A DNA stretch of 17,366 nt from positions 1 through 17,366 of the forward strand of contig JAESSZ010000220.1 of the NCBI GenBank assembly GCA_016763875.1, written 5' to 3'. The stretch's first letter is position 1. Every line of letters starts with the position of its first letter. Position numbers and translations under genes: made by a program. The notes under the pieces were generated by a model. It saw nothing but the letters and a program-made list of their open reading frames with translations, searched no databases and was not told the origin of the DNA. This document shows, piece after piece, positions 8,085 to 15,132 of this stretch. This DNA comes from Nannocystaceae bacterium. GTDB taxonomy: Bacteria; Myxococcota_A; Polyangia; Nannocystales; Nannocystaceae.

Positions 8085-8252
8085 CCTGCCAGATACCTCG
8101 CGCGGACGAAATGCCCGGGCGAGACCGTGGCGATGTGCGCTGCTGTGGGCGTTTCGGCGCCCGTAGGGGCCTCTGATCGTCGGGCCGGCCGGCAAACAGA
8201 GCCACGTGCGCCCTTGCCCAACGGTGGGCTCAAGTCTAAGTGTAGTCGTCAG
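8085..8252. promoter_or_regulatory. Divergent intergenic region between the DUF2914 gene and a lipoprotein gene
   Basis: This 168-nt gap separates divergent genes and must carry the promoter for the plus-strand lipoprotein and probably for the minus-strand cluster. An imperfect hairpin spans 8213-8234 (CTTGCCCA pairing with TGGGCTCAAG, with a 2-nt bulge). It lies between TTGCCC (8214-8219) and TAAGTG (8237-8242), a weak 17-nt-spaced sigma-70-like pair. A GGCCGGCC palindrome lies upstream. No promoter can be called with confidence. Confidence 0.35.
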
Positions 8253-8966
8253 ATGCAGGTGATCTCTCGCTGGTTATGGGGGGCTGGGCCCTCTTTCCAC
8301 CGCTGTCGTGCGGCCGCTGCGTGCCTCGCGACGCTCGTCGCGTGCGACCCGGCGGTAGCTCCAAAACCGACCATTGCGGCCGAGGCCCCTCGCATCTCGC
8401 ACCCGATCGGCCCTGGCGTCGAGGGCGAGTCGCGCAACTTGCTGCAGTCGTACGCCGCCCGTCCACCGATCCCCGAGAGTGAGTCCGGGGCCTGGCAACT
8501 CCCATTTCAGTCCAAACGTATCGCTGCCGCGATGCTCATCAGTGCGGCGCTCGATCGCCCCCAAGACCTCGCCTTTATCCTGACGCCCGACGCAACATGG
8601 GGCCTGCCCGACCGACGCCGCGTGGGATCACGCCCGATTTTCGACGGCGATAACGGCGAGACGTTTCTGGCTGCACTTCGGAAGACGGCGCAACGCTTTC
8701 CCGGTAACGCAACTTGGACGACACAACCCGTGATCGTCGGGCTTCAGGAGAGTTACCGCGTCGGTGCGGAGCCGATGTGGAACTACTGGTCGCAGGGCGA
8801 CGAGAACCTCATTCTGTCGATGGTCATCGTGCGCGGCACAGCGCGTATCAACTACGTTGGGATGTGGCTCGATGGGCCACAACTCGACATCGACACGTCG
8901 GCTTGGGGCGCACCCCCGCCTCTTATCCCGAAGGCTCGGACCGAGCGGATCAAACTTCCGGAGTAG
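8253..8966 (+). CDS. Predicted lipoprotein of unknown function
   Basis: A 237-residue protein with an N-terminal signal ending in the lipobox LATLVAC (C31). The mature part (about 206 residues) has no motif I recognise. It contains an aromatic-rich stretch (MWNYWSQGDENLILSMVIV and YVGMWLDG) and a segment PDATWGLPDRRRVGSRPIFDGDNG that looks like a conserved alpha/beta domain rather than low complexity. I chose ATG 8253 because it places the signal peptide correctly. The frame is open back to 8127, but that would add an unlikely leader overlapping the divergent promoter region. No clear Shine-Dalgarno is seen; GTG 8259 is another possible start. The gene is convergent with the next one, and their 3' ends overlap by 17 nt. 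Confidence 0.72.
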   Translation: MQVISRWLWGAGPSFHRCRAAAACLATLVACDPAVAPKPTIAAEAPRISHPIGPGVEGESRNLLQSYAARPPIPESESGAWQLPFQSKRIAAAMLISAALDRPQDLAFILTPDATWGLPDRRRVGSRPIFDGDNGETFLAALRKTAQRFPGNATWTTQPVIVGLQESYRVGAEPMWNYWSQGDENLILSMVIVRGTARINYVGMWLDGPQLDIDTSAWGAPPPLIPKARTERIKLPE

Positions 8967-9786
8967 TTTCCGCGAGCGTCTCGCCTTTTCGACGACGGTC
9001 GGCCTCGTCCTGCAGTGCTTGAGCCGCAGCTGCTCCAGCGTGCGTGCGGTGTCGTGCGACAAACAACCCCGCTGCGCCGCGCCCGGCGCGGATCCACTGC
9101 AGATGCCAGGACGCCCGAAACTCGCGGAGGCGCGCGAGGTCCACGGTGCCCGCCCAGGCCCCCTCACCTATCTCGGCACGATCGAAATCGTCGAGGGTCC
9201 CCAAACCAGCGGCCCGAAGTTCGAGGTCCAAGGTGCTGTAGGACAAGGAGATGCGCCCGTCGGCGTCGGGCACGAGAACCAACACCTCGTCTGCGCGCGA
9301 TCCGTCGGGACGTACGACCGAGACGGCGACCGGGGTTCGCAGGCGCCGAGTCCGGCAACGCGCATCCGAGATCTCAGCGGGCCTCAGTACGCTGCTGTCC
9401 CGCGCTCGCAGAGGCCAGCGTCGACAAAGCACAGCACGCCCGACCACCATGCGCAGCGATCGTAAGTCGACTTCCCGCGAGACCACGTAGCCAAACCCAA
9501 AACCCGCACGGACCGCGGCACGACCCGCTGCTCTCCGCTCCGCGGTGCACCCTTCGCTGAGTACCCGCCCCGCGGACAACTCGCTGAGTACAGCGCTCCC
9601 ACACCGACCCGACACCACTCGCCCCGCCCGCGCTCGAGCGTCGGCCCCAGCCCTTGGGCTACGTGGCGCAGCCCGGATCGTCGCAGCTCCCGCCCAGTTC
9701 CCCAGCAGCAAAGTAGCTGCCAACGCAAAGCCTGCCGATCCCCAACGCACCGACGCGGATTGTACCCTCGCCCCTTGACCGCGCAC
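8950..9786 (-). CDS. Exported protein of unknown function
   Basis: A 278-residue frame with a signal-peptide-like N-terminus (hydrophobic core GFALAATLLLGNWAGA, then likely cleavage before ATIRAAP). The rest is Arg/Ala-rich and ends in an Ala/Glu/Arg-rich helical tail. A beta-like central section includes TPVAVSVVRPDGSRADEVLVLVPDADG and SLSYSTLDLEL, which look like genuine protein sequence. I recognise no family. GTG 9786 is the longest start. GTG 9750 gives a tighter signal peptide and leaves more room for the promoter of the divergent gene at 9810. The base and codon use is looser than in its neighbours, with many G- or T-ending codons and frequent CGN/GCN. The opposite strand also has open frames, but only this one encodes a signal peptide in a sensible position. 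Confidence 0.62.
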   Translation of the reverse strand: MRGQGARVQSASVRWGSAGFALAATLLLGNWAGAATIRAAPRSPRAGADARARAGRVVSGRCGSAVLSELSAGRVLSEGCTAERRAAGRAAVRAGFGFGYVVSREVDLRSLRMVVGRAVLCRRWPLRARDSSVLRPAEISDARCRTRRLRTPVAVSVVRPDGSRADEVLVLVPDADGRISLSYSTLDLELRAAGLGTLDDFDRAEIGEGAWAGTVDLARLREFRASWHLQWIRAGRGAAGLFVARHRTHAGAAAAQALQDEADRRRKGETLAETTPEV

Positions 9787-9797
9787 GTCCGCCGAGC

Positions 9798-9802
9798 AAG
9801 GG
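9798..9802 (+). promoter_or_regulatory. Ribosome binding site for the GTG start at 9810
   Basis: AAGGG lies 7 nt upstream of GTG 9810, which supports that start. The gap to the divergent gene is only 23 nt if that gene starts at 9786. Confidence 0.5.
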
Positions 9803-9809
9803 TTCGCGG

Positions 9810-11900
9810 GTGCGGAACATCGTCCACGCGCTCCTCGCCGCTGCGACCGTCTTCACGGCGGTTCCGGGATGCCTCAAGCCACCCACCGAGCTAGCACACG
9901 AGCCGGACGAAGGTCCTCCGCCACCGCCGACCACCGCCGCGGAGGTGCTCGATCGGTACATCGCCGCGGTTGGCGCCACCGAGCGGCTCAAGAAGATCAC
10001 CCACCGCAGCATCGAAGCGCAGATGCTCTTCCACGCGCAGGAAGACTGCGATCCGGATGCCGGCAATTGCCTCGCGGAGGATCAGAAGGGTTCGTTCCTG
10101 CTGCAGTCGACCGCTGATGGTCGCCTCTACCGACGCACGGTGCTCGCCGACATCGTCGAAGAAATGGGCTTCGACGGCAAGACGGGGTGGGAACTCCAGG
10201 GCGGCACGCAACTCGTCATCCAAAACGAGGCCGAAAGCGAAACGGCACGCGAAGATGCCGTGCTCCACTGGTACTTCGAGCTCGACAAGCGCGGGGTGCA
10301 AGTCACGCTGGAGCGCTCGCGCAAGGAAGACAGCGCGGGCAACGTCATGACGCTCGACGGCATCCGGTGGGAAGTCCCCAAGACCGAGGCCGCGCCCAAG
10401 ACAATGTGGTTTGACCGCAGCACCGGGCTGCTGCACGAAGAGGTCATTGAGGACGGCGAAGGCGACGAGTTGCAGAAGCAGTTGCTCGTCTATGACGACT
10501 ACCGCGAAGTCGACGGGGTCCTCGTCCCGTTCCGCATCGAGGTCACCACGCAGGTCGGCGAGGTCGTGCAAGTGCTCGACATCGTCACGCAACGCGTCAA
10601 CCACAAGCAAGTGGAAGCCAAGGCGTTCGAGCTGCCCGAAGTCCCGGCCCCCGAGCCCCGCCCGGACACGCTGCTCTCCTCGGTGACGGCCGCCAAGACC
10701 GCAGCCGATCGCACACCAAAAGACGTCGCCGCGCAGACCGAGTACATGCGCATGGCGTTTGCGGCCGCAAACTTCGACGAGGCGAACACCGCGGCGACCG
10801 CTGTGCTCAAACTGGATCCCCGCGAGCCGGAAGCGCTCCTGGTGCTCGCCCGAATCCAACTGGTGTTCGGCAAGGAAAAGGCGGTCGCCAAAACCCTCGC
10901 GCGGGCAAAATCTGCGGGGGTTAAGGACGAGGTGCTCGCCCGCGAACAGGCGTGGCTGCACTACCGCGCGGGCAACTACGGCAAACTCGCGTCTGCGATG
11001 GACCGCGCCAAGATGCCGACCCTGGCGGGCCGCTTCCGCAGTTTCGTGGGCAAACCCGTCACCGTGTCTTCGGCGGGCGCATGCGTGACCTCGCTGCCCA
11101 TGCTCACGAGCGAGCCGTTGGCGACCGTCGAGATCGGCGTGTTAGGCACGAAGGTACCCGCGATCGTCGATACGGGCGCAGGCCACTTGATCTTGTCGGA
11201 GTCGCTGGCAGACGAACTCGGGGTCTCGATCCGCCCGTTTGGTTCGGACGGCAAGGGTCCGATGGTCGGCCACGGCCAGATCGAAAAGGTCACCTTCGGA
11301 GACGTCACGATCGCCAACGTGCCGGTCGAGATTTTCCGCGACGCGGACATGGCGAGAAACGCAGGAGACGTCGGCGGCGGGGTGAAGGCGGCGTTCGGCC
11401 TCGCGATGCTGACCGACTTCATGGTCACCATCGACACGCCAGGAAAAACTCTTGAGCTGATTGGGGGACGAAAGGGCTGCAACAAGGAACTCGAGGCCCG
11501 CCGCACTGGTTCCTCGGTCCGCTTCTGGCGAGCGGAGCTCAACTACCTCTACGTCAAAGCCAAAATCGACGGGGCCATAGGGGTCTACCTACTCAACACT
11601 GGGATCCGAGGCGCGGACATGGCGGCAACGCAAGTTGCTTACGCACACGCGGGCATCGGCTCGCCAGCGCTTCGCACGGACGAGGCGCCTTCGGTGACCG
11701 TCCGCGAGGTCGCAATCGGGACATCGTTCTTGGCGAAGAACGCCAACGCCGCGTACGGGTTTTTCGAGCAAACACAGACCAACGACGGCTACCGACTCGA
11801 CGGAATGCTCGGACTCGGCGTTCTGGGACAGTCGAAGTTCACCTTCGACTTCGAACGTGGGCGTTTGTTTTTCCCCAAGTCGGCTGCCACCACCCCGTAA
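9810..11900 (+). CDS. Lipoprotein: LolA-like domain, TPR-like helices and two-lobed retropepsin-like region
   Basis: A 696-residue protein. The signal peptide ends in AVPGC (C21), followed by a Pro-rich spacer. Residues 40-275 resemble the LolA/outer-membrane-carrier-like domain common in acidobacterial and myxobacterial proteins: VLDRYIAAVGATERLKKI, GFDGKTGWEL, MWFDRSTGLLHEEV, and YREVDGVLVPFRI. Residues 290-410 form TPR-like helix pairs (FDEANTAATAVLKLDP, EALLVLARIQLVFG). The C-terminal part has an aspartyl-protease-like lobe with D454 in IVDTGAGHLILS and a hydrophobic-hydrophobic-Gly return (AFGLAML). A second lobe copies this pattern but carries N596 in LLNTG and ends with GMLGLGVLG. If lobe 1 pairs with a second copy in a dimer it could be a protease; if it folds on its own, the Asn makes activity doubtful. 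hutF starts 6 nt downstream. Confidence 0.85.
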   Translation: MRNIVHALLAAATVFTAVPGCLKPPTELAHEPDEGPPPPPTTAAEVLDRYIAAVGATERLKKITHRSIEAQMLFHAQEDCDPDAGNCLAEDQKGSFLLQSTADGRLYRRTVLADIVEEMGFDGKTGWELQGGTQLVIQNEAESETAREDAVLHWYFELDKRGVQVTLERSRKEDSAGNVMTLDGIRWEVPKTEAAPKTMWFDRSTGLLHEEVIEDGEGDELQKQLLVYDDYREVDGVLVPFRIEVTTQVGEVVQVLDIVTQRVNHKQVEAKAFELPEVPAPEPRPDTLLSSVTAAKTAADRTPKDVAAQTEYMRMAFAAANFDEANTAATAVLKLDPREPEALLVLARIQLVFGKEKAVAKTLARAKSAGVKDEVLAREQAWLHYRAGNYGKLASAMDRAKMPTLAGRFRSFVGKPVTVSSAGACVTSLPMLTSEPLATVEIGVLGTKVPAIVDTGAGHLILSESLADELGVSIRPFGSDGKGPMVGHGQIEKVTFGDVTIANVPVEIFRDADMARNAGDVGGGVKAAFGLAMLTDFMVTIDTPGKTLELIGGRKGCNKELEARRTGSSVRFWRAELNYLYVKAKIDGAIGVYLLNTGIRGADMAATQVAYAHAGIGSPALRTDEAPSVTVREVAIGTSFLAKNANAAYGFFEQTQTNDGYRLDGMLGLGVLGQSKFTFDFERGRLFFPKSAATTP

Positions 11901-11906
11901 CGACCG

Positions 11907-13217
11907 ATGAATCACGCGTCCGAAGTCTTGTGCGCCGCCCACGGTGTGGTCGACGGAGAGTGGCTCGACGCGCCTTGGCTAGAACTCGATAGCGCAGGCA
12001 CGATCGTCGAACACGGGTCCGGACATCCACCCGCCGACCGGGGTCCGGTGCGCGATCTGGGTCCCGTGGTCCTGCTCCCAGGGTTCGTCAACGCCCACAG
12101 CCACGCTTTTCAGCGCGCTATCCGGGGGGCGACCCACCGACGTGACGCAGGCGAGCAATCGAGTTTCTGGAGTTGGCGGCAGGCGATGTACGGGGCGGCG
12201 AACGCCATGACCCCGAGTCAGATCTACAACGTCAGTCGTCAGGCGTTCCGCGAGATGCTCTTGGCTGGGATCACGTGCGTCGGCGAGTTCCACTACCTTC
12301 ACCACCAGCCGGACGGCACGCAGTACGACGATCCCAACGAGCTCGGCCGCAGCGTACTGGCCGCGGCCGCCGATGTCGGGATTCGGATCGTGCTGTTGGA
12401 CGTGTTTTATGCCCGCGCCGGGCATCGGCAGGCCGCCCTTCCTGAGCAGCGTCGTTTCTGCGACCACGATGTTGAGGCGTACCTTCGTCGTATCGATGTC
12501 CTGCGAAGCGAGGGCGTGGCGGTAGGCGTCACACCACACAGTATTCGCGCGGTCGATGGCGAAGCGCTGCGTACGCTCGCAAGCTACGCAAACGCGAACA
12601 CGCTGCCGATTCACACGCACCTTTCGGAACAACCGCGCGAAAACGAAGAGTGCCTGCACGAACACGGGACCAGCCCGGCGCAGGCATTCGCAGACGCGGG
12701 ATGCTGCGCCCGCCCACGTGCCTTCACAGCGGTCCACGCGGTGCACATCGACGACAACGACCGCCGCATCCTCGCCAATCAGCACGTGTGCGCGTGCCCC
12801 ACGACGGAAGCGGACCTCGGTGACGGCATCGTCGGCGCAGCGCAGCTCCTATCGGACGGTGCCCGCATTGCGCTGGGTAGCGACAGCAACGCCGTCATCG
12901 ACCTCATCCAAGAAGCGCGCGCACTCGAAATGCACGAGCGACTCGCCAGCCAGAAACGACTGCGGTTGGTCGACGACAGTGGACAGCTATGGCCCACCCT
13001 GTTGCGGGCGGCCACCGAATCTGGTGCCAGCGCGTTGGGCATCTCGGCGACCGCCGGACGCCTGGCGGTTGGACGCCCGTTCGATGCATGTACCGTAGCG
13101 CTCGACGATCCGTCGCTCGACGGCTTACCTTCACGCAACGTCCTGGACGCGGTGTTCGCATCGGGGACGGCCCGCACGATTCGCCATGTTTTCGTCGGGG
13201 GTCGGGCACGTGTGTGA
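11907..13217 (+). CDS. hutF: Formimidoylglutamate deiminase (EC 3.5.3.13)
   Basis: A 436-residue cytoplasmic amidohydrolase that converts N-formimidoyl-L-glutamate to N-formyl-L-glutamate plus ammonia, a step of the five-step histidine-degradation route. Diagnostic HutF elements are all present: NAHSHAFQR (H64, H66), SFWSWRQAMY at 86-95, GEFHYLHH (126-133), TPHSIRAV (H211), IHTHLSEQ (H236, H238, E241), the AVHAVH segment (H277, H280), CPTTEADLGDG (297-307) and GSDS (D326). The length matches the family. No Shine-Dalgarno is obvious; with a 6-nt gap after the preceding stop, translational re-initiation is plausible. None of hutH, hutU, hutI or hutG lies in this window, so the rest of the pathway must be elsewhere or the gene acts alone. 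Confidence 0.95.
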   Translation: MNHASEVLCAAHGVVDGEWLDAPWLELDSAGTIVEHGSGHPPADRGPVRDLGPVVLLPGFVNAHSHAFQRAIRGATHRRDAGEQSSFWSWRQAMYGAANAMTPSQIYNVSRQAFREMLLAGITCVGEFHYLHHQPDGTQYDDPNELGRSVLAAAADVGIRIVLLDVFYARAGHRQAALPEQRRFCDHDVEAYLRRIDVLRSEGVAVGVTPHSIRAVDGEALRTLASYANANTLPIHTHLSEQPRENEECLHEHGTSPAQAFADAGCCARPRAFTAVHAVHIDDNDRRILANQHVCACPTTEADLGDGIVGAAQLLSDGARIALGSDSNAVIDLIQEARALEMHERLASQKRLRLVDDSGQLWPTLLRAATESGASALGISATAGRLAVGRPFDACTVALDDPSLDGLPSRNVLDAVFASGTARTIRHVFVGGRARV

Positions 13218-13857
13218 CGTCCCGCGTTGGACGCTAGTACTGGCCCTTGGCCTTGGCCTTGGCGGCTGCGCGAAACGAACGGACGCCCGCGCGCGCCAAG
13301 CATTCGACGGCGCTCGGGGGCATGGTGCCTCCGAACGAGGCCCGCGCTCCGAGGTCGTCGCTGGTGCTGGCGGTGGCGTGTTCGAACGGGAGAAGGTCGG
13401 CTGGGAGCGGGTCGCGCAAATGCCCGGTACGGCCGTCAGTACGATGCGTGCCTCACCCAACGAGGGAGAGTTGGCTGCGCTGGCGACTCGCTGGTGCTCG
13501 GTGCAGCCCGAGCCACGCCAAACGCCGGACGGTCCGGTGCGCGTGTGCAACCCAGACCCGCCCCTGATCGTCAGCGGTACCGCGTTCAGCCTCGAACTCG
13601 GCGGAGATGGTGTGATAGGTCTCGTCGCCACCGGTCTGTCGTCAAGCGATGCCAAACGGGTCGCAAGCGAGGCCCGCCTGGCCGCGAAGCGTTTTTGCAT
13701 CGAACCCTGGGTTCGGGGCGTCGTTGTGGACATCGCAGACCCGTCCTTCCACACGTGTGCGGCCGAAGGCGGCCCGCTACTCGCAGTTAGCCGCTTCCCG
13801 CGACGGCCGGGAAGCGACCGTTGGCTAGTATCCGTCGCCGTGCTTTCTCCTGGCTGA
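13186..13857 (+). CDS. Small predicted lipoprotein of unknown function
   Basis: A 223-residue protein with a signal peptide whose core is a run of Leu/Gly (LALGLGLGGC) and a clear lipobox LGGC. The mature part starts with a basic, Gly-rich stretch and has a C-terminal alpha/beta-looking domain (AFSLELGGDGVIGLVA, SDAKRVASEARLAAKRFCIEP, GVVVDIADPSFHTC). Cysteines in TRWCSV, RVCNP, KRFCIE and FHTCAA could form two disulfides. I recognise no family. ATG 13186 overlaps hutF by 32 nt. GTG 13210 gives a shorter leader, has G-rich sequence upstream, and overlaps the hutF stop by 8 nt, which would fit translational coupling. Either way it probably shares the hutF transcript. Confidence 0.72.
   Translation: MFSSGVGHVCDVPRWTLVLALGLGLGGCAKRTDARARQAFDGARGHGASERGPRSEVVAGAGGGVFEREKVGWERVAQMPGTAVSTMRASPNEGELAALATRWCSVQPEPRQTPDGPVRVCNPDPPLIVSGTAFSLELGGDGVIGLVATGLSSSDAKRVASEARLAAKRFCIEPWVRGVVVDIADPSFHTCAAEGGPLLAVSRFPRRPGSDRWLVSVAVLSPG
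13246..13263 (+). repeat. Three CTTGGC hexanucleotide repeats in a signal peptide
   Basis: CTTGGC occurs three times in a row (13246-13251, 13252-13257, 13258-13263), encoding Leu-Gly three times in the hydrophobic core of the lipoprotein signal peptide. A change in copy number would stay in frame and alter core length. Confidence 0.8.
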
Positions 13858-13922
13858 TGGCCAAGCCCGCTCACCTCGACTTGGCATGCCGCACAACCTG
13901 CTAGGCTGCCGTCGCACTGCTC

Positions 13923-15074
13923 ATGATGTCTACGCTGAATGTACCGACCCAGCACGGTGGGATCGTCGTCCCGCTGGACATGTTCCGCCCCAGCCACCTC
14001 GCCGGAATCGTTTCCGAGGTTCTCGTTGGCAAAGCGCGCAACATCCTTGACGCCAAGATGGTCATCACGAGGCACCCCGCCTCACAGATCGTCCTGATCA
14101 CCATCAACGGCAGCGTGATCGACGGCGAACCAGCCAAGTTCTGGAAAGAGAATGTCGACCTCGCGATCGCGATGAGTCAGGTGCTTCGCACGCAGTGTTT
14201 CCTGTACTACGCCAAGACCGCCCCGGCCGACGAAAGGCGCGAGGGCTTCGTCGTCGCTCAGCGCGGGCAAGCGCTCGCGGCCGACGATGCGACCGCAGAC
14301 TCGCAGCCCGCGACCGGCGAAGGACACTGGCCTGTCGAAAAACTGTGCGAGCAACTGCGGATCACGATGGAGGATCTGGCGACCGGATTCGCAGGAGGAC
14401 CGTCAGTCGAACTCTCCGTCATGGAGCCGAGCATTGATGACCAGGCGGCCTTGATGACGCTGGCAGGCCAGCCCGGTGAGGGTGGCGAGGCGAGCGACGG
14501 CACCGACGCAAGCAAGCCCGGCGAAGCTACCGACGGTACAACTGCCGACGACGCGGCCAAGCCCAAGAAGCTGACGCTTGAGGACGACCTCAAACGCCGG
14601 GCAAAGGAAAAAGCTGCCGAAGTCGACGCCATGGAGCAGCGGGCCAAGAACGCACGCGCCGACCTTGAGGTAGCCATGGACGACTTGGGCATCGTCGTGT
14701 GTCCCAAAGCAGAACTCGGCGAGCCCGACATCTTGGCGCCATTTGTCGTCGGCAAGATCGACGGAGACCTTCCACCCGGCGTTCCCCGCGAACACATCGA
14801 AACGCTGCAGGGAAAAAGATCCGACATAGCCGTCACTGTCGACTTTTTGTCCGAGGTCTTGCTCGGCAACAATCCCCTGTCGCGCAAGGAATTCGACGAG
14901 GGTGCGAAACCAGCGTCCATGGCGGGCAAGGACGTACGGACAATGGAAGTCCTCGCCCCGCGGCTGGGCTACGGCATGCTGATCAGCACAGGCAAGGCGC
15001 CGCACGTGTTCGTGTCTCGTAGAGCCGGTACGGCCCTGCCTGAGGCGCTGGTCGCAAAGCTCCTCGCGGGCTAG
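13923..15074 (+). CDS. Soluble protein of unknown function with coiled coil
   Basis: A 383-residue protein with no signal peptide or membrane segment. Residues 1-175 look like a folded domain (GGIVVPLDMFRPSHLAGIVSE, QIVLITINGSVIDG, WKENVDLAIAMSQVL). Residues 183-215 are a Gly/Asp/Thr/Ala-rich linker. Residues 217-252 form a charged helix (LTLEDDLKRRAKEK...EQRAKNARADLE) likely to be a coiled coil. A C-terminal domain at about 255-383 follows (IVVCPKAEL, FVVGKIDGDLPPGVP, VFVSRRAGTALP). I do not recognise either domain. Two ATGs in tandem (13923, 13926) are possible starts and no Shine-Dalgarno is visible. It is separated from the upstream gene by 65 nt and probably has its own promoter; a TTGGCA and a TAGGCT 15 nt apart upstream are too weakly matched to call. 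Confidence 0.78.
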   Translation: MMSTLNVPTQHGGIVVPLDMFRPSHLAGIVSEVLVGKARNILDAKMVITRHPASQIVLITINGSVIDGEPAKFWKENVDLAIAMSQVLRTQCFLYYAKTAPADERREGFVVAQRGQALAADDATADSQPATGEGHWPVEKLCEQLRITMEDLATGFAGGPSVELSVMEPSIDDQAALMTLAGQPGEGGEASDGTDASKPGEATDGTTADDAAKPKKLTLEDDLKRRAKEKAAEVDAMEQRAKNARADLEVAMDDLGIVVCPKAELGEPDILAPFVVGKIDGDLPPGVPREHIETLQGKRSDIAVTVDFLSEVLLGNNPLSRKEFDEGAKPASMAGKDVRTMEVLAPRLGYGMLISTGKAPHVFVSRRAGTALPEALVAKLLAG

Positions 15075-15106
15075 GGACCGACCGCCTTCAAGAGGTCGAT
15101 GGTGAG

Positions 15107-15132
15107 CCGCGTTGAGCGCCCGCTCAACGCGG
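15107..15132. terminator. Bidirectional hairpin between convergent genes
   Basis: A perfect 11-bp inverted repeat: CCGCGTTGAGC (15107-15117), loop GCCC, GCTCAACGCGG (15122-15132). It sits between the plus-strand gene ending at 15074 and the minus-strand gene ending at 15124, and includes the stop codon of the latter. No T-tract follows on either strand, so it would act as a U-poor terminator or as a 3'-end structure. Confidence 0.7.

Noticed and set aside
8764..9560. Plus-strand frames opposite the unknown exported protein (8764-9465, 9015-9560)
   Set aside because: They begin inside the preceding lipoprotein gene or lack any signal; the products are Pro/Arg-rich. The minus frame has a signal peptide, though the choice is less certain here than elsewhere.
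9891..10961. Minus-strand frame of 356 residues opposite the LolA-like part
   Set aside because: The plus frame has a lipobox, LolA-like motifs and a DTG site; the minus product is a mirror-frame artefact rich in His/Arg/Leu.
13131..14075. Minus-strand frame of 314 residues spanning three genes
   Set aside because: It crosses the ends of hutF, the small lipoprotein and the start of the next gene, and has no protein-like pattern.
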